From a virus: 45,150 nt of DNA. Position numbers and translations under genes: made by a program. The notes beneath the pieces are model-generated. The model saw only the letters and a list, made by a program, of their open reading frames with translations. It made no database searches and was not told the origin of the DNA. Numbering within the stretch: position 1 is the stretch's first letter; every line of letters begins with the position of its first letter. Shown piece after piece: positions 37,928-44,501 of the stretch. The stretch is taken from positions 1 to 45,150 of the IMG/VR virus record IMGVR_UViG_3300039210_000142. One strand, given 5' to 3'.

Positions 37928-39063
37928 CCCCGTTCGTCCAGGACGCTGACTTCACGCTTCTCGTGGGCGATGCGCGCGAGGCCCTCGGCACGCTCGACGC
38001 TGACAGTGTTGACTGCGTCGTCACGTCCCCGCCGTACTACGCGCTGAGGGACTATGGCGTTGCGGGCCAGATGGGCGCGGAGGAGTCGCCGGCGGCATAC
38101 GTGGCGAGCCTCGTGTCGGTATTCGCGGAAGTGCGCCGCGTACTTAAGCCGACCGGGACCGTCTGGCTCAACCTGGGCGACTCGTACTCGACCAAGCAGA
38201 ACAGCGGCACCGGCTGGGACTCGTCGACGCTGACGAAGCCGGGCGGCCGCGCACGAAAGATTCAGGTAGCCCAGGAAGCGTCTATGGCGACGTCGCGGAT
38301 GCGCTACGACGTGCCCGAGAAGAACCTGCTCCTAATGCCCGCCCGCGTGGCTCTCGCGCTCCAGACGGACGGGTGGTGGGTGCGTCAGGACAACATCTGG
38401 TCAAAGCCGAACGCGCTGCCGGAAAGCGCAACCGACCGGCCCTCGCTCGCGCATGAGCACGTCTTCCTTCTGACGAAGAACTCCCGGTACACCTACGACG
38501 CCGCGGCCGTGAAGGAGCCAGCGAAGTGGGAACGCTGGGGCGATCAGACGACCCCGAAGAACAACCCCGGTCGAGCATCGTTTATCAAGCCACGCGGGAA
38601 GCAGGAGCTGCTCGCGGAGCACGCACCCGGCAGCGCCTCGCGGACGGTCGTGGGCTTCAATGCTCGCTGGGACGAGTCGATCGCGAACGGCGACGTCGCT
38701 CCCGACCGGAACCTCCGCTCAGTATGGGAGATTCCGACCGAGCCGAACACATGGGCCGCGTGCATCGACTGTGACGCCGTCTTCGATCGTTCGGTCTCGG
38801 CCGAGAATCACGAGACGGCAACCGGGCACAAGCTCGCGCCCCACTTCGCGGCGTTCCCGAAGAAGCTGGCCCGAACGTGCATCCTTGCGGGTTGCCCTGC
38901 CGAGGGCCTCGTCATCGACCCGTTCGCTGGCTCCGGGACGACTTTGCTTGAAGCGCGCCGACTCGACCGGCGCTGCATCGGCATCGAACTACGGCCCGCG
39001 TATGGGCGACTCATCGCCGCACGCATGGCGCAGCTCTCCCTTCTCGCGGAGCCTGCCGCGTGA
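37924..39063 (+). CDS. Beta-class DNA methyltransferase (N4-C/N6-A) with zinc-finger insert
   Basis: A 379-residue enzyme with the beta-class order: DSVDCVVTSPPYYALRDYG first (motif IV, T34-S-P-P-Y38) and VIDPFAGSGTTLLEARRLDR last (motif I, from D332). Between them are the target-recognition region (WSKPNALPESATDRPSLAHE, FLLTKNSRYTYD) and a C2H2-like insert with C280, C283, H297 and H303 (CIDCDAVFDRS, NHETATGH). GIELRPAYGRLIAARM closes the SAM site. All key residues are intact. Third DNA methyltransferase in the operon, again without a nuclease partner of its own. Confidence 0.9.
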   Translation: MTPFVQDADFTLLVGDAREALGTLDADSVDCVVTSPPYYALRDYGVAGQMGAEESPAAYVASLVSVFAEVRRVLKPTGTVWLNLGDSYSTKQNSGTGWDSSTLTKPGGRARKIQVAQEASMATSRMRYDVPEKNLLLMPARVALALQTDGWWVRQDNIWSKPNALPESATDRPSLAHEHVFLLTKNSRYTYDAAAVKEPAKWERWGDQTTPKNNPGRASFIKPRGKQELLAEHAPGSASRTVVGFNARWDESIANGDVAPDRNLRSVWEIPTEPNTWAACIDCDAVFDRSVSAENHETATGHKLAPHFAAFPKKLARTCILAGCPAEGLVIDPFAGSGTTLLEARRLDRRCIGIELRPAYGRLIAARMAQLSLLAEPAA

Positions 39064-39302
39064 TCGCTCCTCTGTGCGCTGTCTGCTCCAAGCCGCTCCC
39101 CGAGATCGCCGTCCAATACTCGGACCCGTACTGCTCGACCGAGTGTGCACGCGCCGACCACGGCTGCCCGCTCCCGGTCGTGCGTGCCCCCCGAGACAAG
39201 ACGTCGTGTGGCGCGTGCGGCTGCCCTTTGGATGTGCGGAACCCAGGATGCAAGGCGTGCCGGTCGCGGTTCGAGACACGGAAGCATCGGGCTACAGCGT
39301 GA
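39060..39302 (+). CDS. Zinc-ribbon protein, 80 aa
   Basis: GTGA start and end. Cys are arranged in pairs: CAVCSKPLPEIAVQ, YCSTECARADHGC, SCGACGCPLDVRN and GCKACRSRF. At least two zinc sites are likely, reminiscent of small transcription-factor-like or adaptor proteins. Basic C-terminus (RFETRKHRATA). Function unknown. Confidence 0.7.
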   Translation: MIAPLCAVCSKPLPEIAVQYSDPYCSTECARADHGCPLPVVRAPRDKTSCGACGCPLDVRNPGCKACRSRFETRKHRATA

Positions 39303-39955
39303 GCGCCCTACTCCTCGACGAGCACCCGCCCCGCCCCTTCGGGGAATCGTGCTGGATCAACGGGTGCTACCGCGACCGCCTCCTGGACGGTTTCCTTTGC
39401 GCACTGCACGCACCGCAGGCCGCGAGACGGGTGGCTGCGTTGCCGGAGGTTCCCGAACCTAATCGGGAAGATTCAGGAGGCCGCAGGGCGGCCCGTGTCA
39501 AAGGCGGCGGCGTGAGCGACACGGCCGCGATCAAGTATGCGCTTCGCCTGATCCGGAACAGCACGGCCGAACAGGACGCGCTTGCTGCTCTCGCCAGGCT
39601 CGAAGCCGAACAAGACGAAGCGATCCGCGATGCTGAAGCGTGGGCGTCTAAGTTCTGGCAGGCTGAACGTGAACGTGACGATGCGATGGAGACGATCGTG
39701 GCACTTCGCGACGACTCCGAGCACGATGTCGCGGGCCTCGACGCGTTGGCTGCGGATGTGCTCCGTGAGCATGCTCTCGCGGAGGCGGCTGAGGCTCGTG
39801 TCCGTCAGTTAGAAGAAGTCCTGGAGCCGCTGATTCACGAGGCTTCCAAGGCTTGCACGGAGCCGCGCCGCTTCCATGAGAACGAGGATGCGCGTCAACA
39901 GTCGCTCTCCCAAGCGATCGCCCGCGCTCGTCGCCGCCAGAGGACTGCCGCGTGA
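39299..39955 (+). CDS. Zinc-knuckle plus coiled-coil protein, 218 aa (possibly two genes in one frame)
   Basis: From GTG 39299 the frame reads a knuckle SCWINGCYRDRLLDGFLCAL with H next, a linker (VPEPNREDSGGRRAARVKGG), and from GTG 39512 a coiled coil (MSDTAAIKYALRLIRNSTAE, LRDDSEHDVAGLDALAADVL, EARVRQLEEVLEPL) paralogous to the gene at 34309. No stop lies between, so the protein may be a fusion, or 39512 may be an internal start giving the coiled-coil form alone (147 residues). Which is used cannot be told from sequence. Confidence 0.62.
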   Translation: MSALLLDEHPPRPFGESCWINGCYRDRLLDGFLCALHAPQAARRVAALPEVPEPNREDSGGRRAARVKGGGVSDTAAIKYALRLIRNSTAEQDALAALARLEAEQDEAIRDAEAWASKFWQAERERDDAMETIVALRDDSEHDVAGLDALAADVLREHALAEAAEARVRQLEEVLEPLIHEASKACTEPRRFHENEDARQQSLSQAIARARRRQRTAA

Positions 39956-40140
39956 GCGACGTGAGGCAGATTGGGGAGGCGACCGCTTCGCAGTCACCTG
40001 TGTCAAGGGCGGAGTGTCTGCATTGTGGTGCGCTCGGCTACCCCGACGATCTGTACTGCTTGGCTTGCGGCTTCACCGCCGAAGAAGCGCGGGCCGCTCT
40101 CACACGGGCTGCCCCGCAGCCTCCGAGGTCTACGCCTTGA
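39952..40140 (+). CDS. Small zinc-ribbon protein, 62 aa
   Basis: GTGA start. The N-terminus (TASQSPVSRAE) is nearly the same as that of the next gene (TASQSPVSKAH) and is encoded by a 30-base near-identical repeat. The rest is a single zinc ribbon, CLHCGALGYPDDLYCLACGF, followed by a helix (AEEARAALTRAAP). Function unknown. Confidence 0.65.
   Translation: MSDVRQIGEATASQSPVSRAECLHCGALGYPDDLYCLACGFTAEEARAALTRAAPQPPRSTP
39981..40010 (+). repeat. Start-proximal 30-bp repeat, copy 1
   Basis: Thirty bases beginning GACCGCTTCGCAGTC and ending TGTCAAGGGC, 28 of 30 identical to 40199-40228. It lies 29 bases inside the coding region, right after the start. The core GTGTCAAAGGC also occurs at 39495-39505 and, inverted, at 40872-40882. 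Confidence 0.65.
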
Positions 40141-40178
40141 CCCTCGTCGCCTTCCCCAACCCGTACGAGGAGGTCTAG

Positions 40179-40694
40179 ATGTCTGAGATTCCGGAGTCGA
40201 CCGCTTCGCAGTCGCCTGTGTCAAAGGCACACGAATCGCTGTTCTCGGCCCGCTGTCAGCCAATCATCGAAGCCGCGCACCTACTCGTTGAGGACTATTG
40301 CGAGCGGGCCGTTTTGGAGGCGGAAGTGTTCTCTCTCTGCGCCGAAATCGCGGTTCTTGCTGGCGCGCTTGGTAGTGCTCCGCGCAAGTGGGTTGATGAC
40401 GATGACCTGTTCCGCAAGTATTCGGAGTGGCGGGATTATGTGTTGCTCCCGCTAGAGGACGCGCCACAGCAAGACCCCGTCACCGGGGCAGCGCAGGGAG
40501 GCCCGGCTGGGCAAACAGGGGCCTCACCTTTCAAGGTCGTACCGAACCCGGAATGGATCGGTCCACACGAGGACTGGTTCTGCGCGTGCCGGGAGAGCTA
40601 CGGCGACGTCCTGCGCCCCGCCTCGATGCATCTGTGCCCGTCGTGCCGAACAACCGCGCCGTGGATGACGTGGGAGTTGCGACGTGGGGCATAA
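40179..40694 (+). CDS. Hypothetical protein with C-terminal Cys motif, 171 aa
   Basis: ATG after ACGAGGAGGTCTAG, a strong ribosome site. After the repeated SPVSKA start it has a helical region (IIEAAHLLVEDYCERAVLEA, VFSLCAEIAVLAGALG), an acidic WVDDDDLFRKYSEWRDYVLL, then a linker and a C-terminal EDWFCACRESYGD with LCPSCRTTAPWMTWEL, a zinc ribbon. It overlaps the next small gene by 11 bases. No family recognised. Confidence 0.68.
   Translation: MSEIPESTASQSPVSKAHESLFSARCQPIIEAAHLLVEDYCERAVLEAEVFSLCAEIAVLAGALGSAPRKWVDDDDLFRKYSEWRDYVLLPLEDAPQQDPVTGAAQGGPAGQTGASPFKVVPNPEWIGPHEDWFCACRESYGDVLRPASMHLCPSCRTTAPWMTWELRRGA
40199..40228 (+). repeat. Start-proximal 30-bp repeat, copy 2
   Basis: Second copy of the repeat at 39981-40010 with two substitutions, starting 20 bases after the ATG at 40179. 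Both copies code for TASQSPVS followed by K/R-A, so it may be a duplicated gene start, or a DNA element that happens to be coding. Confidence 0.65.
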
Positions 40695-40845
40695 AACTAC
40701 GCTGCGGCATTACCGCGAAGTGCGCAGCAAGTTCGGCCGCCGCGTCGCGATCCAGTCCCTAGTCGCCGTTCGGCGCTGGAAGAGGGCGGCCCGACGTGGG
40801 TTGTCCGCCGAGCGTTTCCACGGCATCCGAAAGGGTCGACTGTGA
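40684..40845 (+). CDS. Very basic small protein, 53 aa
   Basis: GTG start overlapping the previous gene by 11 bases and ending by GTGA overlap. The product (HKTTLRHYREVRSKFGRRVA, VRRWKRAARRGLSAERFHGI, RKGRL) is strongly positive and helical, so nucleic acid binding is likely. It fills the only gap between the genes on either side. Function unknown. Confidence 0.6.
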   Translation: MGHKTTLRHYREVRSKFGRRVAIQSLVAVRRWKRAARRGLSAERFHGIRKGRL

Positions 40846-41231
40846 ACGGGCTGCGAACCACGCTTCGCGTCGCCTTTGACACGGGGCGCTCTGCGCCCTC
40901 CAACGTTGTCACGGGCAGCTTCCCGTCGCCGTTCAGGCTCACGGTCCGTCGTCAGTGCCGAACCTGCCGAGACTGGGTCTCGATCGACTTGTGCAACGGT
41001 GCTGAGGCCCCGCGTGAGGGCTGGTATCGGTGCTCGGCCTGTCATGCGACGCCGGAGGCTACGGAGGGGCGTGTGCTGGCTCTCGTGGCCCCGCAGCAGC
41101 CGTTAACGGAACGGCCCACCGAAGTGGGCCATCCGCAAACGGTTTCCCGTTCCACCTCCGCAATCACGGATTGGCGACATCGTAGCGCTGATGTGCGTCC
41201 ACAGCAGCCGTTGGGAGATGAGGCGGCGTGA
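40842..41231 (+). CDS. Zinc-ribbon protein, 129 aa
   Basis: GTGA start and end. The N-terminal half has FRLTVRRQCRTCRDWVSIDL and EGWYRCSACHATPE, a four-Cys zinc ribbon; the C-terminal half is Gln/Pro/Ser-rich and looks disordered (VAPQQPLTERPTEVGH). A perfect hairpin, GGCCCAC/GTGGGCC with a CGAA loop, lies within the disordered coding part at 41113-41130. Function unknown. Confidence 0.65.
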   Translation: MNGLRTTLRVAFDTGRSAPSNVVTGSFPSPFRLTVRRQCRTCRDWVSIDLCNGAEAPREGWYRCSACHATPEATEGRVLALVAPQQPLTERPTEVGHPQTVSRSTSAITDWRHRSADVRPQQPLGDEAA

Positions 41232-41539
41232 GAGCGGCCGGACGGCGGAGGCGCTATGTGCCGATGGACGTGGACGTGGCGTTCGGTCGGACGGGCATCC
41301 TGCTCGAAGTCGTCATTGAGCGAGAGCGCCAGGACGCAAAGTGGGGCGGCGTTCCCGGCTTCGAGCGCCGCGACGACCACACGTATGCCGCGGTGCTCGG
41401 TGAGGAGTTCGGCGAGTGCTGCAAGGCATGGCTAGAACGCGACATGGTGGGCTTGCGCGCGGAGCTACTCCAGACGGCGGCTGTCGCGGTCGCCTGGGTC
41501 GAGGAGCTTGACAACGGAGGAATGGTTCCCCGTGGCTGA
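41228..41539 (+). CDS. MazG-like nucleotide pyrophosphohydrolase, 103 aa
   Basis: The pattern EVVIERERQDAKWGGVPGFE, then TYAAVLGEEFGECCKAWLER with the acidic residues that hold magnesium, then LRAELLQTAAVAVAWVEELD is that of small phage MazG-type all-alpha NTP-PPases, which hydrolyse nucleoside triphosphates or alarmones. One residue of the second EE pair is kept (EEFGE). GTGA start and short overlap with the next gene. Second protein of this type after 34581. Confidence 0.75.
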   Translation: MRAAGRRRRYVPMDVDVAFGRTGILLEVVIERERQDAKWGGVPGFERRDDHTYAAVLGEEFGECCKAWLERDMVGLRAELLQTAAVAVAWVEELDNGGMVPRG

Positions 41540-42161
41540 GCGTCCTGTCCCGGCCCGTCCCACGACCGCAGCCAGCCCCTTCCGGGTCTACTCACTGGAG
41601 GAGTGCGGCAAGGACGGCTACCCGCTTGTCTGGCACGAGACGATCAAGCACGAGGTGCGAGCGCAGGCGGGCCACCGATGCATCCGCTGTCATCACCCGT
41701 ACTTCATCAAGCACGAGGGCAACGTCACGTCGACCGCCGGGCATCAGCGCATCCTTCCCTCAACAGGGGAGTATGTGCAGGTCTCGCGTTGCGACGACGA
41801 GTGCAGGCACGGCGGTCCGGTCATCTACTGGACGCCGCGCACGGGCTGGGGCGACTACGACGGGCCGGACGCGTCGATTGCTAACGAGGTTTACGCCGTC
41901 TGGCGCGTCCTCACGGTGCATCACCTGAACGGCGTCAAGGCCGACTGTCGATGGTGGAACCTCGTCTCGCTCTGCCAACGCTGCCACCTCCGCGTGCAGC
42001 GCGTCGTGCTCATGGAGCGCGTCTGGCCGTGGGAGCATTCGGAGTGGTTCCGGCCGTACGTCGCGGGCTACTACGCCCACGTCTACCTCGGTGAGGATCT
42101 GACGCGCGAAGAAGCGGAAGTGCGCCTGGACGAGTTGCTTGCGTTGGAGCGTGCAGCGTGA
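41532..42161 (+). CDS. HNH endonuclease, 209 aa
   Basis: The N-terminal half has a Cys pair and an insert with further Cys/His (HRCIRCHHPYFIKHEGNVTS, RCDDECRHGGPVIYWTPRTG). The HNH core is LTVHHLNGVKADCRWWNLVS and LCQRCHLRVQRVVLMERVWP, with HH, Asn and the last Cys/His ligands. The C-terminus is Trp/Tyr-rich (WEHSEWFRPYVAGYYAHVYL). GTG 41532 with GGAGGA upstream is chosen; TTG 41508 would add eight residues. Complete catalytic residue set. Confidence 0.82.
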   Translation: MAERPVPARPTTAASPFRVYSLEECGKDGYPLVWHETIKHEVRAQAGHRCIRCHHPYFIKHEGNVTSTAGHQRILPSTGEYVQVSRCDDECRHGGPVIYWTPRTGWGDYDGPDASIANEVYAVWRVLTVHHLNGVKADCRWWNLVSLCQRCHLRVQRVVLMERVWPWEHSEWFRPYVAGYYAHVYLGEDLTREEAEVRLDELLALERAA

Positions 42162-42346
42162 GAGCGGCCGGGAAGACCTACGCGCAGGCGTCCGAGCACA
42201 AGTGGGCTGAGTGGCAGGTCCCGCCGGTGCTCTGCCCCACGTGCGGCAAGCGGGTCACGCTCAAGGACGCCTTCTTCGGCAGCCACGCCCTCGGAACTTT
42301 TCACGCTGAACACGCCCCCTACGCAACACGAAAGGACAACGCATGA
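42158..42346 (+). CDS. Small Cys/His protein, 62 aa
   Basis: GTGA start, ATGA end. The core VLCPTCGKRVTLKDAFFGSH with LGTFHAEHAP has CxxC and several His, so one zinc site is probable. The N-terminus is helical (YAQASEHKWAEWQV). Function unknown. Confidence 0.65.
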   Translation: MRAAGKTYAQASEHKWAEWQVPPVLCPTCGKRVTLKDAFFGSHALGTFHAEHAPYATRKDNA

Positions 42347-42531
42347 GCGCCAACCCTCACCGGTACGTCTGGAGACGCTATCTCGGCGTGACGGTTACGC
42401 ATGGAGAACGGTGGCGCGACGGTTGGAGCGTCGGTCGGCTCGACTTCCACCGGATGAGCAATCGCGCATGGTTCGTCCGCTCGCACGCGCTTCGGCTCGG
42501 CCACTGGTTCTTCATCTGGGGCAAGTCGTGA
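42343..42531 (+). CDS. Hypothetical Trp/Arg-rich protein, 62 aa
   Basis: ATGA start. A product with RYVWRRYLGVTVTHGERWRD, GWSVGRLDFHRMSNRAWFVR and HWFFIWGKS, unusually rich in Trp, Arg and His, with a strand-like alternation. It could be a small beta-sheet nucleic-acid-binding protein. An ATGA/GTGA-coupled neighbour on each side supports its being real. Confidence 0.6.
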   Translation: MSANPHRYVWRRYLGVTVTHGERWRDGWSVGRLDFHRMSNRAWFVRSHALRLGHWFFIWGKS

Positions 42532-42557
42532 GCGACCAACAACAAAGGGAACACAGC

Positions 42558-42830
42558 ATGAGCACGCCCGCACCCGCAGCACCCGCCAAGAAGACGGCCA
42601 AGACGATCTACGTCGTTCTCCGCGAGCTCGACCCGACCGAGCCTCGTGCGCCCGGCTGGATCCTCCACAACGAGTCCTGCCGAGCGGCGAGCGCTGAGGC
42701 CGCGATCCGGCTCAGCATCGCCGATGAGAACCCCGGCACCTACGTCGCCATTCCGTCACGTTCGTGGAAGCCGATCAAGGTCACAGTGACCCGACAGACG
42801 GTCATCAAGCTCGGCGGGTCTGTGGCGTAG
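42558..42830 (+). CDS. Hypothetical protein, 90 aa
   Basis: ATG 42558 follows AAAGGGA; an in-frame GTG at 42528 overlapping the upstream stop would add ten residues. After a Pro/Ala/Lys leader (TPAPAAPAKKTAKT) it has IYVVLRELDPTEPRAPGWIL, ASAEAAIRLSIADENPGTYV and IPSRSWKPIKVTV, a small alpha/beta course common in phage early proteins of unknown function. It ends one base inside the next start. Confidence 0.65.
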   Translation: MSTPAPAAPAKKTAKTIYVVLRELDPTEPRAPGWILHNESCRAASAEAAIRLSIADENPGTYVAIPSRSWKPIKVTVTRQTVIKLGGSVA

Positions 42831-43171
42831 TGAGCTGGCTTCGCATTGATGACGGGTTCGCCGACCACCCGAAGATCGGCGTCCTCACGGACAAGGAGTT
42901 TCGCGCCTGGGTGAAGGTGCTGTGCTACTGCGCGCGCTACCGAGACCCCACGGTGGACGCAGCGACCATCGCCGCTGTCAACGGGCTCACCGCGGCGATG
43001 GTGGCGCGTTACGCCACGCTCGGACTGCTCGACGCGCACGGAGAATCACAGGTCATCCATGACTGGGCAACCTACGCTCCGAAGGACCCGAGCGGGGCCG
43101 ATCGTCAGGCGAAATGGCGGGCGTCGCGTAACGGTGACGTGGCCAAACTCGTAACGGATTCGCTGGCGTGA
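42830..43171 (+). CDS. Replisome organiser / helicase-loader N-terminal type protein, 113 aa
   Basis: The start SWLRIDDGFADHPKIGVLTD is the WLRIDDGF signature of actinophage replication-initiator or replisome-organiser proteins. It is followed by FRAWVKVLCYCARYRDPTVD, a winged-helix-like core, and VIHDWATYAPKDPSGADRQA. These usually recruit host helicase to the phage origin. It ends at 43171, shorter than related proteins I know. Sequence beyond in another frame (DGVTRTVTESSLTC) resembles the expected repetitive tail, so a small frame change may have truncated it. Confidence 0.75.
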   Translation: MSWLRIDDGFADHPKIGVLTDKEFRAWVKVLCYCARYRDPTVDAATIAAVNGLTAAMVARYATLGLLDAHGESQVIHDWATYAPKDPSGADRQAKWRASRNGDVAKLVTDSLA

Positions 43172-43344
43172 TGGCGTTACGCGCACCGTTACGGAATCGT
43201 CTCTCACGTGTAGGTGCGCGCGGGCGTCTCCGTCCCGTCCCGTTTAAAGACCCTAAGGCTGTTACGTCTCAAGAGACGTCGAGCGCGCGTGACGCTGACG
43301 AACAGCCTCAGGATTGCGAGACACGAAAGGAAGACACGCAGTGA
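43171..43344 (+). CDS. Small basic protein, 57 aa (uncertain)
   Basis: TGATG start with the replisome-organiser stop and GTGA end, so it tiles exactly. The product is Arg-rich in its first half (LRAPLRNRLSRVGARGRLRP) and acidic later (SARDADEQPQDCETRKED). Alternatively this interval is the 3' tail of the upstream gene in a shifted frame. Function unknown. Confidence 0.5.
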   Translation: MALRAPLRNRLSRVGARGRLRPVPFKDPKAVTSQETSSARDADEQPQDCETRKEDTQ

Positions 43345-43568
43345 CCGATCTCGTCCACGAACTGACGCGCTTGCAGTACGACCTGACCGGATTCCAGGCA
43401 CGACTCACGGAGGTAAAGCGCCAGGTCGCAGCACTCAACCCCACACCCCACGAGCAACGCTTCGTCTGCCCCGTCTCGTACTGCGGACTCCACAAGACCA
43501 CGCAGCAGCAGCTCGATGAGCACCTCGTCGACGTCCACGGCCGCGAGCGGATAGAGGTTGGAGGATGA
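43341..43568 (+). CDS. C2H2 zinc-finger protein with coiled coil, 75 aa
   Basis: GTGA start, ATGA end. An N-terminal coiled coil (LVHELTRLQYDLTGFQARLT, EVKRQVAALN) is followed by a single C2H2 finger: CPVSYCGLHKTTQQQLDEHL then VDVHG, with C-x4-C and H-x4-H spacing. This is a eukaryotic-like finger occasionally found in phages, probably for DNA or protein contacts. Function unknown. Confidence 0.7.
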   Translation: MTDLVHELTRLQYDLTGFQARLTEVKRQVAALNPTPHEQRFVCPVSYCGLHKTTQQQLDEHLVDVHGRERIEVGG

Positions 43569-43675
43569 CCGACTCAGAGACGGGTGGGGTAGTACCACTA
43601 GACCTTTGCCCTACAGACCGCTGGGCTCAGCAGCTAGGGGTCTGTACGGGTTCTCGGGGTTGGGTGGGGGCCTGA
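43565..43675 (+). CDS. Very small protein, 36 aa (uncertain)
   Basis: ATGA start and TGATG end. The product (DSETGGVVPLDLCPTDRWAQ) has no recognisable motif. The competing possibility is that the next gene starts upstream at 43558. The exact coupling on both sides is the only support. Confidence 0.4.
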   Translation: MTDSETGGVVPLDLCPTDRWAQQLGVCTGSRGWVGA

Positions 43676-44379
43676 TGGGGCGCCGCGCCCAGATCGTGCG
43701 GTTGCTCGATGTGAGGTTCGAGGGCTTCCCGGACGTGCATCGTCGGTTCTTCGGAGCCTCCACCGGGTTCGTGCATCGGACCCGCGCCCCGCAGGTTTGC
43801 CCCGTCTGTGAAGGGGTGGAATCGTTCGGATGCGCGGGCTGCGGCGGTCGCGGCGAGGTCGAAGTGCTGCGCGAGCGCGACCCGTACGCCGTCGACAAGA
43901 TCCAGCCGTACGGCATCACCCCGGATCGCCGCGAGGCCGAAGCGGCGCGGGACAGGCAGATCGTGGCGCTCGGGCGGCAGACGCGGCCAGCGCGCGACGT
44001 CGACGAGGCGGCAGAGGCTGACCGCGACCCGTGGCCGTGGGAACGCGCCCGTGCCCGCCTCTACCGCGACTACCACCTCAAGGCCCTAGACCTCGCGTTG
44101 GAGCAACTTCACCTGTCCTGGCCCGGCTTGAGCGCCTACAGCAACGCAGGCTTGGACTTCCTCGACGCCCGGTTGCCCGACCCGCTCCGCGCCCCCGCCG
44201 CGCCGTCGCCGGTCGTGAGCCCGCCACCGAACGGACGGGCGGCCGGTGGAGCGGCACTGAGCCGCCGAGATGCTGCGATCCGGTCGGCTATCGACGGGGG
44301 CGCACCGACCGCGCACGTCTCGGCGTCGTTCGGGCTCTCGATTTCGCAGGTGAACAAGATCGCGGGCAAGGCCGCATGA
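43675..44379 (+). CDS. DnaJ-type zinc-motif and HTH protein, 234 aa
   Basis: TGATG start. Residues about 40-65 hold CPVCEGVESFGCAGCGGRGE, a CxxC-x-G/CxxCxGxG motif like half of a DnaJ zinc centre. The middle is charged and helical (PWPWERARARLYRDYHLKAL, DLALEQLHLSW). The C-terminus is a helix-turn-helix (RRDAAIRSAIDGGAPTAHVS, ASFGLSISQVNKIAGKA). A regulator of late transcription or a replication factor would fit, but neither is shown. ATG 43675 is preferred to 43558. Confidence 0.68.
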   Translation: MGRRAQIVRLLDVRFEGFPDVHRRFFGASTGFVHRTRAPQVCPVCEGVESFGCAGCGGRGEVEVLRERDPYAVDKIQPYGITPDRREAEAARDRQIVALGRQTRPARDVDEAAEADRDPWPWERARARLYRDYHLKALDLALEQLHLSWPGLSAYSNAGLDFLDARLPDPLRAPAAPSPVVSPPPNGRAAGGAALSRRDAAIRSAIDGGAPTAHVSASFGLSISQVNKIAGKAA

Positions 44380-44444
44380 GTCCGTCCGATGCCGCTGCGA
44401 TCCTTGCGGGTGCGCGCTGCGAAGTACCTTTGCGCGCCAATTGA
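44376..44444 (+). CDS. Possible 22-aa peptide
   Basis: ATGA start in the previous stop; reads SPSDAAAILAGARCEVPLRA and ends at TGA 44442-44444. It may be nothing more than chance, but it lies where the coupled series continues before the next gene's strong ribosome site. Confidence 0.25.
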   Translation: MSPSDAAAILAGARCEVPLRAN

Positions 44445-44501
44445 ACGTCCTTGGGCTACCCGCGTTTTGTGAACGCGCTCAGGTGCCCCGGAGGTGACAC
44501 G

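Noticed and set aside
40137-40178. 13-residue TTG-started leader peptide before 40179
   Set aside because: Too short to separate from chance; its last codons are simply the ribosome site of the next gene.
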